Assembly (NCBI GenBank): GCA_002285055.1
Contig: NQYJ01000001.1
Coordinates: forward strand, 1 to 64,000
Source of the DNA: Candidatus Izimoplasma sp. ZiA1
Lineage (GTDB): Bacteria; Bacillota_I; Bacilli_A; Izemoplasmatales; Izemoplasmataceae
Length of the DNA: 64,000 nt
Reading direction: 5' to 3'
Shown here: one piece after another, positions 23,990 through 37,877 of the stretch
Layout: the number at the start of each line of letters is the position of its first letter
Position numbering within the stretch: the stretch's first letter is position 1
Position numbers and translations under genes: made by a program
The notes under the pieces: model-generated
The model's database searches: none
What the model was told of the DNA's origin: nothing
The model's input: the letters and a program-made list of their open reading frames with translations, nothing else

Positions 23990-25732
23990 TTAGATTTTTT
24001 CTCCTGGTGTATAGCATGTATGTAATAAGTCATGAGCCTTTTTACCATATGGCTCTCCAAGATATTCCTCATATAGTTTTAAAACCATTTCATTTTCGTG
24101 TGATTTTCTTCTTGGTGTGTTTTTATCTATTTCATAAATAGCTTTTTGACGTTTTTTAATGATTTCCGCGTCTCCATGATGATAAGGCTGTCCACCTCCA
24201 CCAATACATCCACCTGGGCATGCCATGATTTCAATAGCGTGGTAGAAAGCTTCACCCTTTTGAATTGATTCTAATAATTTTCTAGCATTACCTAAGCCAT
24301 GCGCTATACCTATTTTTAGATCAATATCTCCAACTTTAACGCTAGCTTCTCTAATTCCATCTAAACCTCGTAAATCTTCAAAATCGATTTTTTCAAGATT
24401 TTCGCCAGTAATTAATTCATATGCAGTTCTTGTTGCTGCTTCAATAACTCCACCAGTTGTTCCAAATATTGCTGCTGCTCCAGTTGATTCACCTAGAATA
24501 CTATCAAATTCAGTGTCTGGTAGTTTTGCAAAGTCAATTCCAGCTTCTTTTATCATATGACCAAATTCTCTTGTAGAAAGTACAAAATCTACATTTAGTT
24601 CATGTTCCTTAGACAACTCTGGTCTTGCTGATTCTGCTTTTTTAGCAACACAAGGCATAATTGAAACTACTTTTAAATTTTTAACATCTAAGTTCATTTT
24701 TTCTGCGTAGTAAGATTTTGCGATTGCACCTAACATTGTCTGAGGAGATTTACAACTTGAAGGCACATCTAACATTTCTGGGAACTGATGTTCAAAGAAT
24801 TTTACCCATGCTGGACAACATGAAGTTAACATTGGTAAAGTACCACCATGTTCCAGACGATGAGCTAACTCTCTTGCTTCTTCCATAATAGTTAAGTCAG
24901 CACCAAAATTAGTATCAAATACTGCATTAAATCCTAATCTTTTTAATGCTGTCACTAATTTACCTGTAGAGATTGTTCCTGGTTCCATACCAAACATTTC
25001 ACCAATAGCAACTCTAACTGCAGGAGCAACTTGAACTACAACATGTTCTCTTTCTCTTGATAATGCTCGCCAAACTTTAGGTAAATCAATACGTTCTGTC
25101 AATGCTGCTGTAGGGCATACTGCAACACATTGTCCACAATATGTACATGACGTTTCTGCCATATCTAAATTGAATGCAGGAGCTACTACAGCTCCAAATC
25201 CACGATTTAAGCCACTTAAAACACCCACTGTTTGAACTTCATTACACATAGTTTCACAACGACGGCACATAACACATTTATTAGGGTCTTTTACTATTGC
25301 GTTACTAGATTTATCAAGTGGGTAATCCATTTTTTCCCCAACTGCATGAATTTCTCTAATATTTAATTCTTCTGCTAAAGATTGTAGTTCACAATCAAGA
25401 TTTTTTGTACAAACTAAACAATCAAAAGGATGATTACTTAGTAATAACTCTAAGTTATTTCTTCTTGCATTAATTGCTTTTAATGAATCAGTATTAACTA
25501 CCATTCCTTCGTAAACCATTTCTGCACATGATGGAGCTAAAGCTGCTCTACCTTGAACTTCTACAACACATACTCGACATGAAGCTACTTTATTAACTAC
25601 TCCAAAATCATGTAAATCAAGATGACATAAAGTCGGAATATGAACGCCAACTTCTTTTGCTGCATCTAAAACAGTAGTTCCTTTTGGCACTTGTAAATCA
25701 ATACCATTAATAACTATATTTACCATACTCAT
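23990..25732 (-). CDS. hydA: [FeFe] hydrogenase catalytic subunit HydA
   Basis: Cytoplasmic hydrogenase large subunit. In order: an N-terminal [2Fe-2S] domain, a His-ligated cluster region (SNHPFDCLVC), two [4Fe-4S] motifs (CVMCRRCETMC near 156; CTYCGQCVAVC near 199), and the H-cluster motifs TSCCPAW (near 305), MPCVAKKAE (near 360) and EIMACPGGCIGGGGQPY (near 510). The GTG at 25738 is in frame, but the ATG at 25732 is better spaced from GGAGGAG. It ends an operon with NuoE-, ferredoxin- and NuoF-like genes, so it is the catalytic part of a multi-subunit NADH-linked enzyme of the electron-bifurcating HydABC type; bifurcation itself is inferred. Confidence 0.94.
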   Translation of the reverse strand: MSMVNIVINGIDLQVPKGTTVLDAAKEVGVHIPTLCHLDLHDFGVVNKVASCRVCVVEVQGRAALAPSCAEMVYEGMVVNTDSLKAINARRNNLELLLSNHPFDCLVCTKNLDCELQSLAEELNIREIHAVGEKMDYPLDKSSNAIVKDPNKCVMCRRCETMCNEVQTVGVLSGLNRGFGAVVAPAFNLDMAETSCTYCGQCVAVCPTAALTERIDLPKVWRALSREREHVVVQVAPAVRVAIGEMFGMEPGTISTGKLVTALKRLGFNAVFDTNFGADLTIMEEARELAHRLEHGGTLPMLTSCCPAWVKFFEHQFPEMLDVPSSCKSPQTMLGAIAKSYYAEKMNLDVKNLKVVSIMPCVAKKAESARPELSKEHELNVDFVLSTREFGHMIKEAGIDFAKLPDTEFDSILGESTGAAAIFGTTGGVIEAATRTAYELITGENLEKIDFEDLRGLDGIREASVKVGDIDLKIGIAHGLGNARKLLESIQKGEAFYHAIEIMACPGGCIGGGGQPYHHGDAEIIKKRQKAIYEIDKNTPRRKSHENEMVLKLYEEYLGEPYGKKAHDLLHTCYTPGEKI

Positions 25733-25743
25733 ATTCACTCCTC

Positions 25744-27510
25744 CTACGGTTTCAGTATCGCATCAACAGGACATGCAGTATAGCATGCTCCACAAGCGAT
25801 ACAAGCATCTTCATCGATTACATGAGGTTTTTTAACAGAACCTGCAATACAACTTACTGGACATACTCTTGCACATTTAGTACAACCAATACACTTGTCT
25901 GCGTTAATTGAATAAGAAACTTTTTTTGTTCTATTTGCATAAGCTTCATACTCTTCTCTAAAGAAATGAAGAGTACTTAAGATTGGATTAGGAGCACTTT
26001 GCCCTAAACCACATAAACTTGAATTTTTGATATTTATACAAAGGTCTTCCATTATATCTAAATCTTCTGGTTTACCTTCCATTTTTGTTAATCTGTCTAA
26101 TATTTCATATAAACGTTTTGTCCCAATACGACAAGGTGTACATTTACCACAAGATTCATCTTGAGTAAAATCTAAGTAGAATTTTGATATTTCTACCATA
26201 TCATCATCTTCATCTAAAACAATCATTCCACCTGAACCCATCATACTTCCAATGTTTTTAAGTGACTCGTAATCAATTGGAGTATCAAGATGTTGTTTAG
26301 TGATTACTCCACCAGAAGGTCCACCTGTTTGTACTGCTTTAAACTCTTTACCATTTATAATACCACCACCGATATCATAAACAATTTCTCTTAAAGTTGT
26401 CCCCATTGGTACTTCAACTAGTCCAATGTTATTAATCTTTCCTGCAAGAGCAAATACTTTTGTTCCTTTTGATCCTTCTGTACCAATACTTGAGAACCAT
26501 TCAGGACCATTTAGAATAATCGGAGCTACATTAGCAAATGTTTCAACATTATTTACACTTGTAGGCATATTTTTATATCCTGCTTCACTTGGGAATGGAG
26601 GTTTTTTAGTTGGTTCACCACGCATACCTTGAAGTGAATTAATTAAAGCAGTTTCTTCACCACAAACAAATGCTCCAGCACCTAATCTAATTTCAATATC
26701 AAAATCAAAACCACTGCCAAATAAATCTTTACCTAAGAATCCATATTCACGAGCTTGAGCTATCGCTGTTTCAAGTCTGTGAATTGCAAGTGGGTACTCA
26801 GCTCTAATATATACAAGCCCAGTATTTGCACCAATTGCGTATCCAGCAATTGCCATTGCTTCTAAAACACTATGAGGATCTCCTTCTAAAATTGAACGAT
26901 CCATAAATGCTCCTGGATCTCCCTCATCAGCATTACAAATTACATATTTATCTTCACGTCTATGAACTGCAGTTAACTCCCATTTTAAACCTGTAGGGAA
27001 TCCTCCTCCTCCACGACCACGAAGCTGAGATTTTTTAATAATTTCGATAACTTCTTCTGGTTTATTTTCATTCAATACAACAGCTAAAGCTTCGTAACCT
27101 CTTACAGCGATATATTCACTAATATCTTCTGGATTAATAAATCCACAATTTCGAAGAGCGATACGGTATTGTTTTTTATAAAAGTCCATGTCTTTATGTT
27201 CTTTTACTAAGTTTTTAGCTTTTGGATCAACAAATAATAATCTTTCAACAACTCTACCTTTTACAATATGTTCATTTACAATATCTTCAATATCTTCTAA
27301 TTTAACTTTTACATAAAATACGTTATCTGGTTGAACTTTAATGATCGGTCCTTGCCCGCAAAAACCAAAGCAACCAGTTTTTATAACTCGAACTTCATCA
27401 CTCATTCCAAGTTCAGAAATCTTATTTTTTAAATCTATTAACATTTGTTCTGATTCAGACGCCATACATCCTGTACCACCACAAACTAATAATGTCATTC
27501 TTTCTCTCAT
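25744..27510 (-). CDS. hydB: hydrogenase NADH-binding subunit, NuoF-like (HydB)
   Basis: The 588 residues have an N-terminal thioredoxin-like [2Fe-2S] domain (CGGTGC and TGCFGFCGQGP), the NADH/FMN domain (LRGRGGGGFPTGLKWE, GAGAFVCGEETALI), the NuoF [4Fe-4S] site (ESCGKCTPCRIG) and two C-terminal ferredoxin clusters (CIGCTKCARVCPVSC, CIACGACYTACPVDA). This domain order is that of HydB/HytB-type flavin subunits where electrons from NADH and ferredoxin meet. Its ATG overlaps the preceding stop (TAATG); an in-frame ATG four codons later is also possible. Confidence 0.93.
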   Translation of the reverse strand: MRERMTLLVCGGTGCMASESEQMLIDLKNKISELGMSDEVRVIKTGCFGFCGQGPIIKVQPDNVFYVKVKLEDIEDIVNEHIVKGRVVERLLFVDPKAKNLVKEHKDMDFYKKQYRIALRNCGFINPEDISEYIAVRGYEALAVVLNENKPEEVIEIIKKSQLRGRGGGGFPTGLKWELTAVHRREDKYVICNADEGDPGAFMDRSILEGDPHSVLEAMAIAGYAIGANTGLVYIRAEYPLAIHRLETAIAQAREYGFLGKDLFGSGFDFDIEIRLGAGAFVCGEETALINSLQGMRGEPTKKPPFPSEAGYKNMPTSVNNVETFANVAPIILNGPEWFSSIGTEGSKGTKVFALAGKINNIGLVEVPMGTTLREIVYDIGGGIINGKEFKAVQTGGPSGGVITKQHLDTPIDYESLKNIGSMMGSGGMIVLDEDDDMVEISKFYLDFTQDESCGKCTPCRIGTKRLYEILDRLTKMEGKPEDLDIMEDLCINIKNSSLCGLGQSAPNPILSTLHFFREEYEAYANRTKKVSYSINADKCIGCTKCARVCPVSCIAGSVKKPHVIDEDACIACGACYTACPVDAILKP

Positions 27511-27905
27511 TATAAAACCGCCTTACCAAAAGATTTAATTAAATAGTTTTCGTCCATAAGTTTTCTTTGAACAACTACTGTTTCAACTAACTCTTCTACT
27601 TTGTCTTCAGTTATTTTTCCATAAATAACCGGTTCTTCATTTGGTAAATTAACTTGAATAGTTGGTTCCATATGACAAAAACCTACACACCCAACACTAA
27701 TAACTTTTACGTTTAAACCCTTTGCTTCTGTAACAGCTAGCAATTTGTTAAAAGTATCTCTAGCACCTGCAGCAATACCACAAGTACCCATACCTACTAA
27801 AATCTCAACAACATCTTCAGTGCTTTCACCTTTTTCGCGTAAATCTACTTGTTTTTGTAGACTGGCTCTTAAAGCTCTTAACTCATCTAAACTTTTAATT
27901 GGCAT
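27510..27905 (-). CDS. thioredoxin-like [2Fe-2S] ferredoxin subunit of hydrogenase
   Basis: Small protein of the (2Fe-2S) ferredoxin-domain family common in hydrogenase operons. Key sequences are VGMGTCGIAAGARDT and VGCVGFCHMEP; three Cys are visible in these motifs, as I recall for this family. The frame opens at 27914 but the ATG at 27905 is best placed behind GAGGTG, giving 131 residues. It overlaps the NuoE-like gene by 11 bases. It probably carries electrons between the flavin subunit and HydA. Confidence 0.82.
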   Translation of the reverse strand: MPIKSLDELRALRASLQKQVDLREKGESTEDVVEILVGMGTCGIAAGARDTFNKLLAVTEAKGLNVKVISVGCVGFCHMEPTIQVNLPNEEPVIYGKITEDKVEELVETVVVQRKLMDENYLIKSFGKAVL

Positions 27906-28404
27906 TTTCATCACCTCGATATTTATTTAATATATCTTCGACCATGTCTTCTGAAACATGTCCATAAACTTTTTCACCTACAGTTAATACTGGTGCTAAC
28001 CCACAAGCTCCAATACAACGAACATCACGAATAGTAAATAACCCATCTTTACTTATCTCGTTCTTTTTAACATCTAAAACTTCTAAACATTTCTTAAGTA
28101 CTTTTTCAGCACCTTTAACGTAACATGCTGTACCCATACAAACACTAATTACATTTTTTCCTGTTGGTTTTTCACTAAAATATGAATAAAAACTAACTAC
28201 CCCACTAACTCTTGCTGCATCTAATCCTAATTGTCTAGACACATATAGTTGTAAGTTATGAGGGATATAACCGAAAATATGTTGTGCACGGTGTAAAACA
28301 TTAATTAGACTACCTTTAGGATCTTCTAATTTTTCAATGTACCCATCAAGTTCTCTTAATTTTTCTTGATCTAACTCATTCATGTTTAAATTTACATTAC
28401 TCAT
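27895..28404 (-). CDS. hydC: hydrogenase NuoE-like [2Fe-2S] subunit (HydC)
   Basis: Thioredoxin-fold NuoE/HydC protein of 169 residues. The N-terminal helical part has NVLHRAQHIFGYIP, and the [2Fe-2S] Cys ligands are in VCMGTACYVKGA and CIGACGLAPV. It is the first gene of the hydrogenase operon, behind AAAGGAG. With HydB it forms the NADH dehydrogenase side of the complex. Confidence 0.93.
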   Translation of the reverse strand: MSNVNLNMNELDQEKLRELDGYIEKLEDPKGSLINVLHRAQHIFGYIPHNLQLYVSRQLGLDAARVSGVVSFYSYFSEKPTGKNVISVCMGTACYVKGAEKVLKKCLEVLDVKKNEISKDGLFTIRDVRCIGACGLAPVLTVGEKVYGHVSEDMVEDILNKYRGDENAN

Positions 28405-28467
28405 ATAATTGCTCCTTTCGAATATTAATAACTTCAGAATCTTCTGTATGTTCCTTCTGCCTTATAA

Positions 28468-28497
28468 ATATTAACATTTCAACTAGTTTAGAATCAA
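28468..28497 (-). promoter_or_regulatory. candidate promoter of the hydrogenase operon
   Basis: Minus strand TTGATT at 28492-28497, 18-base spacer and TAATAT at 28468-28473, about 65 bases above the hydC start. A moderate match; no clear Rex palindrome overlaps it. Confidence 0.5.
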
Positions 28498-28539
28498 CAA
28501 CTAAATTGCCTATTATTTGTAATTTCTTATAAATATATA

Positions 28540-28563
28540 AAAACGGCTTACATGAGCCGTTTT
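28540..28563 (-). terminator. terminator-like hairpin inside the hydC/kinase divergent gap
   Basis: Perfect 9-bp stem AAAACGGCT/AGCCGTTTT with a 6-base loop; on the minus strand it ends in TTTTTATATATTT. No minus-strand gene precedes it, so it ends either a small transcript begun near 28640 or antisense transcription. The rest of the 28405-28744 gap is AT-rich, with a TATAAT at 28702-28707 that may serve the plus-strand kinase. Confidence 0.55.
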
Positions 28564-28744
28564 CGTGATGTCTTTTTTCACTTTTTTTATTTTTTTTATT
28601 AAAAAAAACTTTCCTTTGAAAATAGAACTATTCGCTTATTTATATTTTAGCACACGAACTAAGATTTTTAAATTATTTTTTTGCTTGATTTTTAAATTAA
28701 TTATAATATCATAAGATTAGATTAATAAAGAAAAGAGTGATACT

Positions 28745-30316
28745 TTGAAAATTAAAGAGACAGACAAATGTATAATTGGGATTGCTTTTGTTATTACAAT
28801 TGTTTTTACAGCACTTGCATTAATCGTGCTTAAAATCACTTATAATCACATTGACAACGATGTCGAAACAAACCTAATGAACATCGCAAGAATTGTCGCT
28901 ACAGATAACGAAGTTATTACTATGCTAAGTGATGAAAATATGGCTTTAAATGATTATATTGATACATATTATGATGATATTGAGGATATCTCTTTTATTG
29001 TTGTTATGGACCAATCTAGTATTAGATACTCTCATCCCGATCCGGAAAAAGTAGGATTATCATTTGTTGGTGGTGATGAAGTAAACGCTATAAATGGTGA
29101 AACATACACTTCTAGTAGTACTGGCACTCTCGGTAATAGCGTAAGGGTATTTGTACCTATTAAAGACGGTTCAATACAAGTTGGTGTTGTAAGCGTTGGT
29201 TATTTATCAACTGCAATCAAGGCTATGAAAATAGATCAAACACTATTAACTATATTCTCTTTTGGAGTTAGTTTAATCTTGGCAAACTTAAGTATGTTAT
29301 TTTTATCAAAGAGATTTAGAAGAAACTTGTTTGGCTTTCAACCAACTGAAATTGCATTGTTATACTCTGAAAACAAGACTATAATTGATCAGCTTGAAGA
29401 GGCAGTTATTTCTGTTGATAAAGACTTAAATATAACAACAATTAACAATAAAAGTAAAAAAATGTTTGGGCTTTCTAAAAAGGATATATCAAAAAAAGTC
29501 TATGATGTTTTTAAAAACTTTGATTACACTGATATCATAAATGCTGAGTTACATATTAAAAATGAACATATAACAATTAATGATGAAAAACTACTTGTTA
29601 CATCTTTCCCACTTTATTTAAACAATAAAGTTGTTGGTGCAACAGCTATTTTTAGAAATAGGATTGAAATAGATGCACTTTTAGATCAAATTAGTGGTTA
29701 TCAGCAAATTGCAAAAGCTCTCAGAAAGCAAAAACACGAGTTTCAAAATAAACTTCATGTAGTACTTGGATTAATAAAAATGAAGGATTACGAAAAAGCT
29801 GAAAACTATATAACTCAAAATGTTTACACAACAAATCTTGCTAGTGATTATTATAGTTCAAGAATCAGTGATGATAGAATTTTAGCATTATTTATTGGTA
29901 AAGAAATTCAAAGTAAAGAACACAATGTTAAGTTAATGTTAACAGCTGATTCTTATCTTACTAAACAACATAATCCAATTAATGATGATGATATAGTTAT
30001 CGTCTTAGGAAATCTGATTGATAATGCTTTTGAAGCTTATGATAATAAAGATATGGAAGATAAAAAAGTCGTAGTTGATATATTTGAAGATGATGATAAA
30101 GTAAAAATTACAGTAATCGACCAAGCTGGTGGAATTGATGAAAAAATTAGAGAGAAAATGTTTAAAAGAGGGGTTAGTTCAAAAAAAGGAGAAAGCAGGG
30201 GTACTGGTTTAAGCCTTGTAAATGAAATCGTACATGTGTATAATGGAGAAAAGAACGTAGAAAGTACCGTAGAAGCTACAAAAATCGAAATTAAACTGAT
30301 GAAGGTGATTGGATGA
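28745..30316 (+). CDS. CitA/DcuS-family sensor histidine kinase
   Basis: Membrane sensor kinase of 523 residues: membrane segment 1 (about 9-30), an extracellular PDC/CitA-type sensor domain with RYSHPDPEKVGLSF, segment 2 (about 165-185), a PAS domain (about 210-310), the phospho-acceptor region RKQKHEFQNKLHVV (His331), and an ATPase domain with N-box LGNLIDNAFEA, IDQAGGI and GTGLSL. Family members sense citrate, malate or fumarate; the ligand here is unknown. The start is TTG with a weak RBS. It overlaps the response regulator by four bases and is divergent from the hydrogenase operon. Confidence 0.9.
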   Translation: MKIKETDKCIIGIAFVITIVFTALALIVLKITYNHIDNDVETNLMNIARIVATDNEVITMLSDENMALNDYIDTYYDDIEDISFIVVMDQSSIRYSHPDPEKVGLSFVGGDEVNAINGETYTSSSTGTLGNSVRVFVPIKDGSIQVGVVSVGYLSTAIKAMKIDQTLLTIFSFGVSLILANLSMLFLSKRFRRNLFGFQPTEIALLYSENKTIIDQLEEAVISVDKDLNITTINNKSKKMFGLSKKDISKKVYDVFKNFDYTDIINAELHIKNEHITINDEKLLVTSFPLYLNNKVVGATAIFRNRIEIDALLDQISGYQQIAKALRKQKHEFQNKLHVVLGLIKMKDYEKAENYITQNVYTTNLASDYYSSRISDDRILALFIGKEIQSKEHNVKLMLTADSYLTKQHNPINDDDIVIVLGNLIDNAFEAYDNKDMEDKKVVVDIFEDDDKVKITVIDQAGGIDEKIREKMFKRGVSSKKGESRGTGLSLVNEIVHVYNGEKNVESTVEATKIEIKLMKVIG

Positions 30317-30984
30317 AATTAAGAATATTGATCGTTGAAGACGATCCAATGGTTGCGCATATTCATAAACACTATTTAAATGAACTCAAGAATTTTGAAA
30401 TAATAAAAGTTATTGATAATGGTCTTGAAGCGTTTGAGTACATCAAAGAAAATGAGGAATCAATTGATTTAGTTATTTTAGATGTTCATATGCCAAAATT
30501 ATCAGGTCTTGAAGTACTTAAATTATTACGTGAAGAAGGTTCTACTATAAGTGTAATACCAATTACAGCAATAAATGATAATAAAACTATATCTGAGTTT
30601 TTAAATCTTGGAGTAATTGATTATCTAGTTAAGCCATTTAGTCAGGAACGCTTTAATCAAGCTGTTTACCGATGTGAGCTTAAATATAAAATGTTTACGA
30701 ATACTTCAAAACTATCCCAAAAAGATATTGATCAAATGTTTAATACAAACAATGAATCAAACCTTCCAAAAGGGCTTCAAGAAAATACACTTAATTATAT
30801 ACTAGCAAGTCTAAACTCGTATAGTGGACAATTAATTGATGTTGAAGAAATATCTCATATAACAAATCTAAGTAAAGTATCATTAAGAAAATACCTAGAT
30901 TTTCTTACAGAAAGTAATACCATTGAAAAAAGAATTGATTATGGTACTGTTGGAAGACCAAAATACAAATACTATATTAAATAA
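30313..30984 (+). CDS. CitB/DcuR-family response regulator
   Basis: The receiver domain has acidic DD near residues 10-11, the phospho-acceptor Asp57 in VILDVHMPK, and the Lys of YLVKPF near 108. A linker is followed by a C-terminal helix-turn-helix (SHITNLSKVSLRKYLDFL) with the winged end TVGRPKYKYY, typical of the CitB/DctR group. It follows the kinase with overlapping ATGA. No dicarboxylate transporter or lyase is adjacent; the nearest possible target is the divergent hydrogenase operon. Confidence 0.9.
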   Translation: MKLRILIVEDDPMVAHIHKHYLNELKNFEIIKVIDNGLEAFEYIKENEESIDLVILDVHMPKLSGLEVLKLLREEGSTISVIPITAINDNKTISEFLNLGVIDYLVKPFSQERFNQAVYRCELKYKMFTNTSKLSQKDIDQMFNTNNESNLPKGLQENTLNYILASLNSYSGQLIDVEEISHITNLSKVSLRKYLDFLTESNTIEKRIDYGTVGRPKYKYYIK

Positions 30985-31012
30985 AGTTATCGTTGATAAC
31001 TTTATTTTTTTA
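30980..31012 (+). terminator. terminator after the response regulator
   Basis: Nine-base stem AAAGTTATC/GATAACTTT with a 3-base loop, followed by ATTTTTTT on the plus strand. Confidence 0.85.
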
Positions 31013-31076
31013 TTGTTTATTTTTAAAACTTTTTTTAATTTTTAAAATAGATTTTGAAAATTAGTTTGATTATAAT

Positions 31077-31220
31077 ACTACTGTAGTTAAAAAATAAATC
31101 ACGTCTCATTCAAATAGTTTACATCCCACACCCATAATTGTAACTATTTGGAATGTGTTTCCTTCTTTTGTATTCTACAATATAAAAGAAAAAGAAAACT
31201 GATATCAAAGATATCAGTCT
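31077..31220 (+). ncRNA. possible small structured RNA between the regulator and atpC
   Basis: A TATAAT hexamer (31071-31076, poor -35) precedes a stem CAAATAGTT/AACTATTTG (31111-31119 with 31142-31150) enclosing a 22-base C-rich loop. The segment ends at a hairpin with eight U on the plus strand. No reading frame of note. Evidence is structural only. Confidence 0.25.
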
Positions 31221-31228
31221 TTTTTTTA
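31195..31228. terminator. bidirectional terminator at the end of the atp operon
   Basis: Perfect 8-bp stem CTGATATC/GATATCAG with a 3-base loop and T-rich tails on both strands. Confidence 0.85.
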
Positions 31229-31618
31229 TAGTTTTCCACCTTTAGCTTCTTTAACATTCTTTTTAAGTTCACGTTCAGCTAAAGCAAAATCTGTTTGGCG
31301 TCTTTTATTTTCTTCAATTCTTGTTTTTCTAACGTCATTAAGGTGACTCATAGCACTGTCTTTATTCATACCAACATGTGCTTCTTGAGCTATAACATTT
31401 ATGACATTTTCATTGTGTTCAATTACGCCATTTAGAATAACAGTATAAAGCTCATCCGAACCTCTTACCATTTTTACATAACCTTCATCAATTGTGGAAA
31501 TAATTGGAATATGATCTGTCATTATGGCAAATTCACCATTAGCTTTTGAGCTAATTACAACATAATCAACTTCCTCGTTGTAGAGATTACCTTGTGGTGT
31601 AACTACACTTATTTTCAT
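31226..31618 (-). CDS. atpC: ATP synthase F1 epsilon subunit
   Basis: Central-stalk subunit. N-terminal beta sandwich with SVVTPQGNLYNEEVDYVVISSKANGEF-type sequence (read in parts: VVTPQG, GEFAIMTDHIPI) and a C-terminal helical domain with RKTRIEENKRRQ. The ATG at 31618 sits behind GGAGGAACC; the frame also allows TTG one codon earlier. 130 residues, normal. Last gene of the ATP synthase operon. Confidence 0.95.
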   Translation of the reverse strand: MKISVVTPQGNLYNEEVDYVVISSKANGEFAIMTDHIPIISTIDEGYVKMVRGSDELYTVILNGVIEHNENVINVIAQEAHVGMNKDSAMSHLNDVRKTRIEENKRRQTDFALAERELKKNVKEAKGGKL

Positions 31619-31630
31619 CAAGGTTCCTCC

Positions 31631-35976
<4,346 letters not shown>

Positions 35977-35977
<1 letters not shown>

Positions 35978-36501
35978 TAATTTGAAACCTCTTTTAATAC
36001 ATCTTCAAAGATTTCTTTATGTTTTTTAGCATCAATCTCTTTTTTCACTACTTTTTCAGCCATTAATACAGCTACACTTACAATTTCATCATTGATTGTT
36101 GCACGTGCTTTTTCAATTTCACTTTTTACTTCTTTACGAGAATTTTCTAAAATTGTATCTGCTTCTTTTTTTGCCTTAGAAACAATTTCAATTCTTTCTT
36201 GTTCTCCACGATCTTTTGCCTCTTCAACAATGCCTTTTGCATTTACACGCACTTCATTAAGTTCGTTATCACGAATAGACTTTAACTCTAAAGCTTCTTC
36301 GTGGGCCTTTGTTGTTAAGTTAACTTCATCCTCTAAAAATTGTTGTCTTGCTTCTATAAAAGCAGTAATCTTTTTCCAGAAGAAAACCCTAATCACAATA
36401 AATAGTAATAAAGTTGAGGCTATTTGAATTACCATTTCAGTAGCATTAATATCTAATGCCGCTTCAACTAGTTTGTTGACTGCTTGAGCAATTTTATCCA
36501 T
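35977..36501 (-). CDS. atpF: ATP synthase F0 b subunit
   Basis: One N-terminal membrane helix (about 24-42), then a long charged coiled coil (about 45-160) that forms the stator with AtpH. 174 residues, typical for a bacterial b subunit. RBS AAAAGGAGG. Confidence 0.93.
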
Positions 36502-36527
36502 GTAAACTGCCTCCTTTTAAACTATTT

Positions 36528-36785
<258 letters not shown>

Positions 36786-36828
36786 CTAAAATATTTTAAT
36801 TTTATTTTTTTATTAAATTTTATATATA

Positions 36829-37509
36829 CTAATCTTCAACTGCCATACTTAAGAAGATTGTAAATAACATAAAGAATACAAATGCTTGGATTAAACCAAA
36901 TCCTAAATCAAATATTGGATGTAGGATGGCTGCTCCCGCAAATATTTGCAGATACCATGTTTGAGCAGCACCATAAACTATTGTTGCAATTACTGCACCA
37001 CTAATTAAATTACCAAATAAACGCAATCCCATTGCTAGTGGTGTACTCATTTCACCAATCAAATTTAAAACAATCATTGGTACAGCAGGTTGACTTAGAT
37101 TTTTTATACGTCCAAATAAACCATGTTGTCTTATTGCCATAATTTGAATTGATCCAAATGCTAAAACACTAAAACTTAAAGCTACACTAATATTTGCAAA
37201 TGGTGCATTAAGTCCTACTAACGATATGATATTACTAAACGCAACAAACAAGAATATAGTTAATAAAAACGGAGCAAATGTTTTCCATTTTTCATTAAAG
37301 AATCCTTTTAAGAACTCATTAATCATACCCACAAATGTTACACCGATAAAAGCTAGTCCTCTTGGTGTTTCATTTGGTTTAAGTTTACTAACTTTATTAC
37401 CAATAATAACAGCCATTATCATTAAGAACACAATAATAATTAACGATGATCTGATGTTACTTGAAAGACTAGTTAAGTCTTCCCATATTGAATCTAATAG
37501 TTCATTCAT
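36829..37509 (-). CDS. atpB: ATP synthase F0 a subunit
   Basis: Membrane stator with the ion channels. About five to six helices, the conserved Arg helix in PLAMGLRLFGNLISGAVI (near 160-175) and the C-terminal FGLIQAFVFFMLFTIFLSMA. 226 residues. It overlaps the upstream atpI-type gene by four bases. Confidence 0.96.
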   Translation of the reverse strand: MNELLDSIWEDLTSLSSNIRSSLIIIVFLMIMAVIIGNKVSKLKPNETPRGLAFIGVTFVGMINEFLKGFFNEKWKTFAPFLLTIFLFVAFSNIISLVGLNAPFANISVALSFSVLAFGSIQIMAIRQHGLFGRIKNLSQPAVPMIVLNLIGEMSTPLAMGLRLFGNLISGAVIATIVYGAAQTWYLQIFAGAAILHPIFDLGFGLIQAFVFFMLFTIFLSMAVED

Positions 37510-37877
37510 TCTAAATCACCAACTTTTCTAGAAAGTAAAATGTTTGCCATCATTACAAACTTAAATGATATCAAACCTAAGAAGACAAATGTTAAACTGA
37601 AGTCTTCTTTAAGATAAGCAATGAAAAGTATTAGTGTATAAAAAAGATATCTTGTTAGATAATTTGTTATTGTTACAAATTTAATCTTTTCAGGATTATT
37701 CTTCATAGTTCTAGAAATACCACGATAATGATAACTCATAGCTAGTAAAGAAGATACTCCTCCTAAAACAAAACTATATGCAATATCAATGTCACTTACA
37801 AAATACAATATTAGAGCTATTGCTATAATGAATGGCCACATCAATAAAAACGTTCTAGTATATATTCTCTCATTCAT
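37506..37877 (-). CDS. atpI: ATP synthase subunit I (AtpI-like)
   Basis: 123-residue protein with four hydrophobic segments and the short conserved SYHYRGISR-type cytoplasmic loop. Position directly before atpB and size fit AtpI, which helps assemble the c ring. Family assignment rests mainly on context. Confidence 0.75.
   Translation of the reverse strand: MNERIYTRTFLLMWPFIIAIALILYFVSDIDIAYSFVLGGVSSLLAMSYHYRGISRTMKNNPEKIKFVTITNYLTRYLFYTLILFIAYLKEDFSLTFVFLGLISFKFVMMANILLSRKVGDLE

Noticed and set aside
28470..28510. Rex operator at the hydrogenase promoter
   Set aside because: A TTGTT half-site is present but no matching ACAA at the required spacing.
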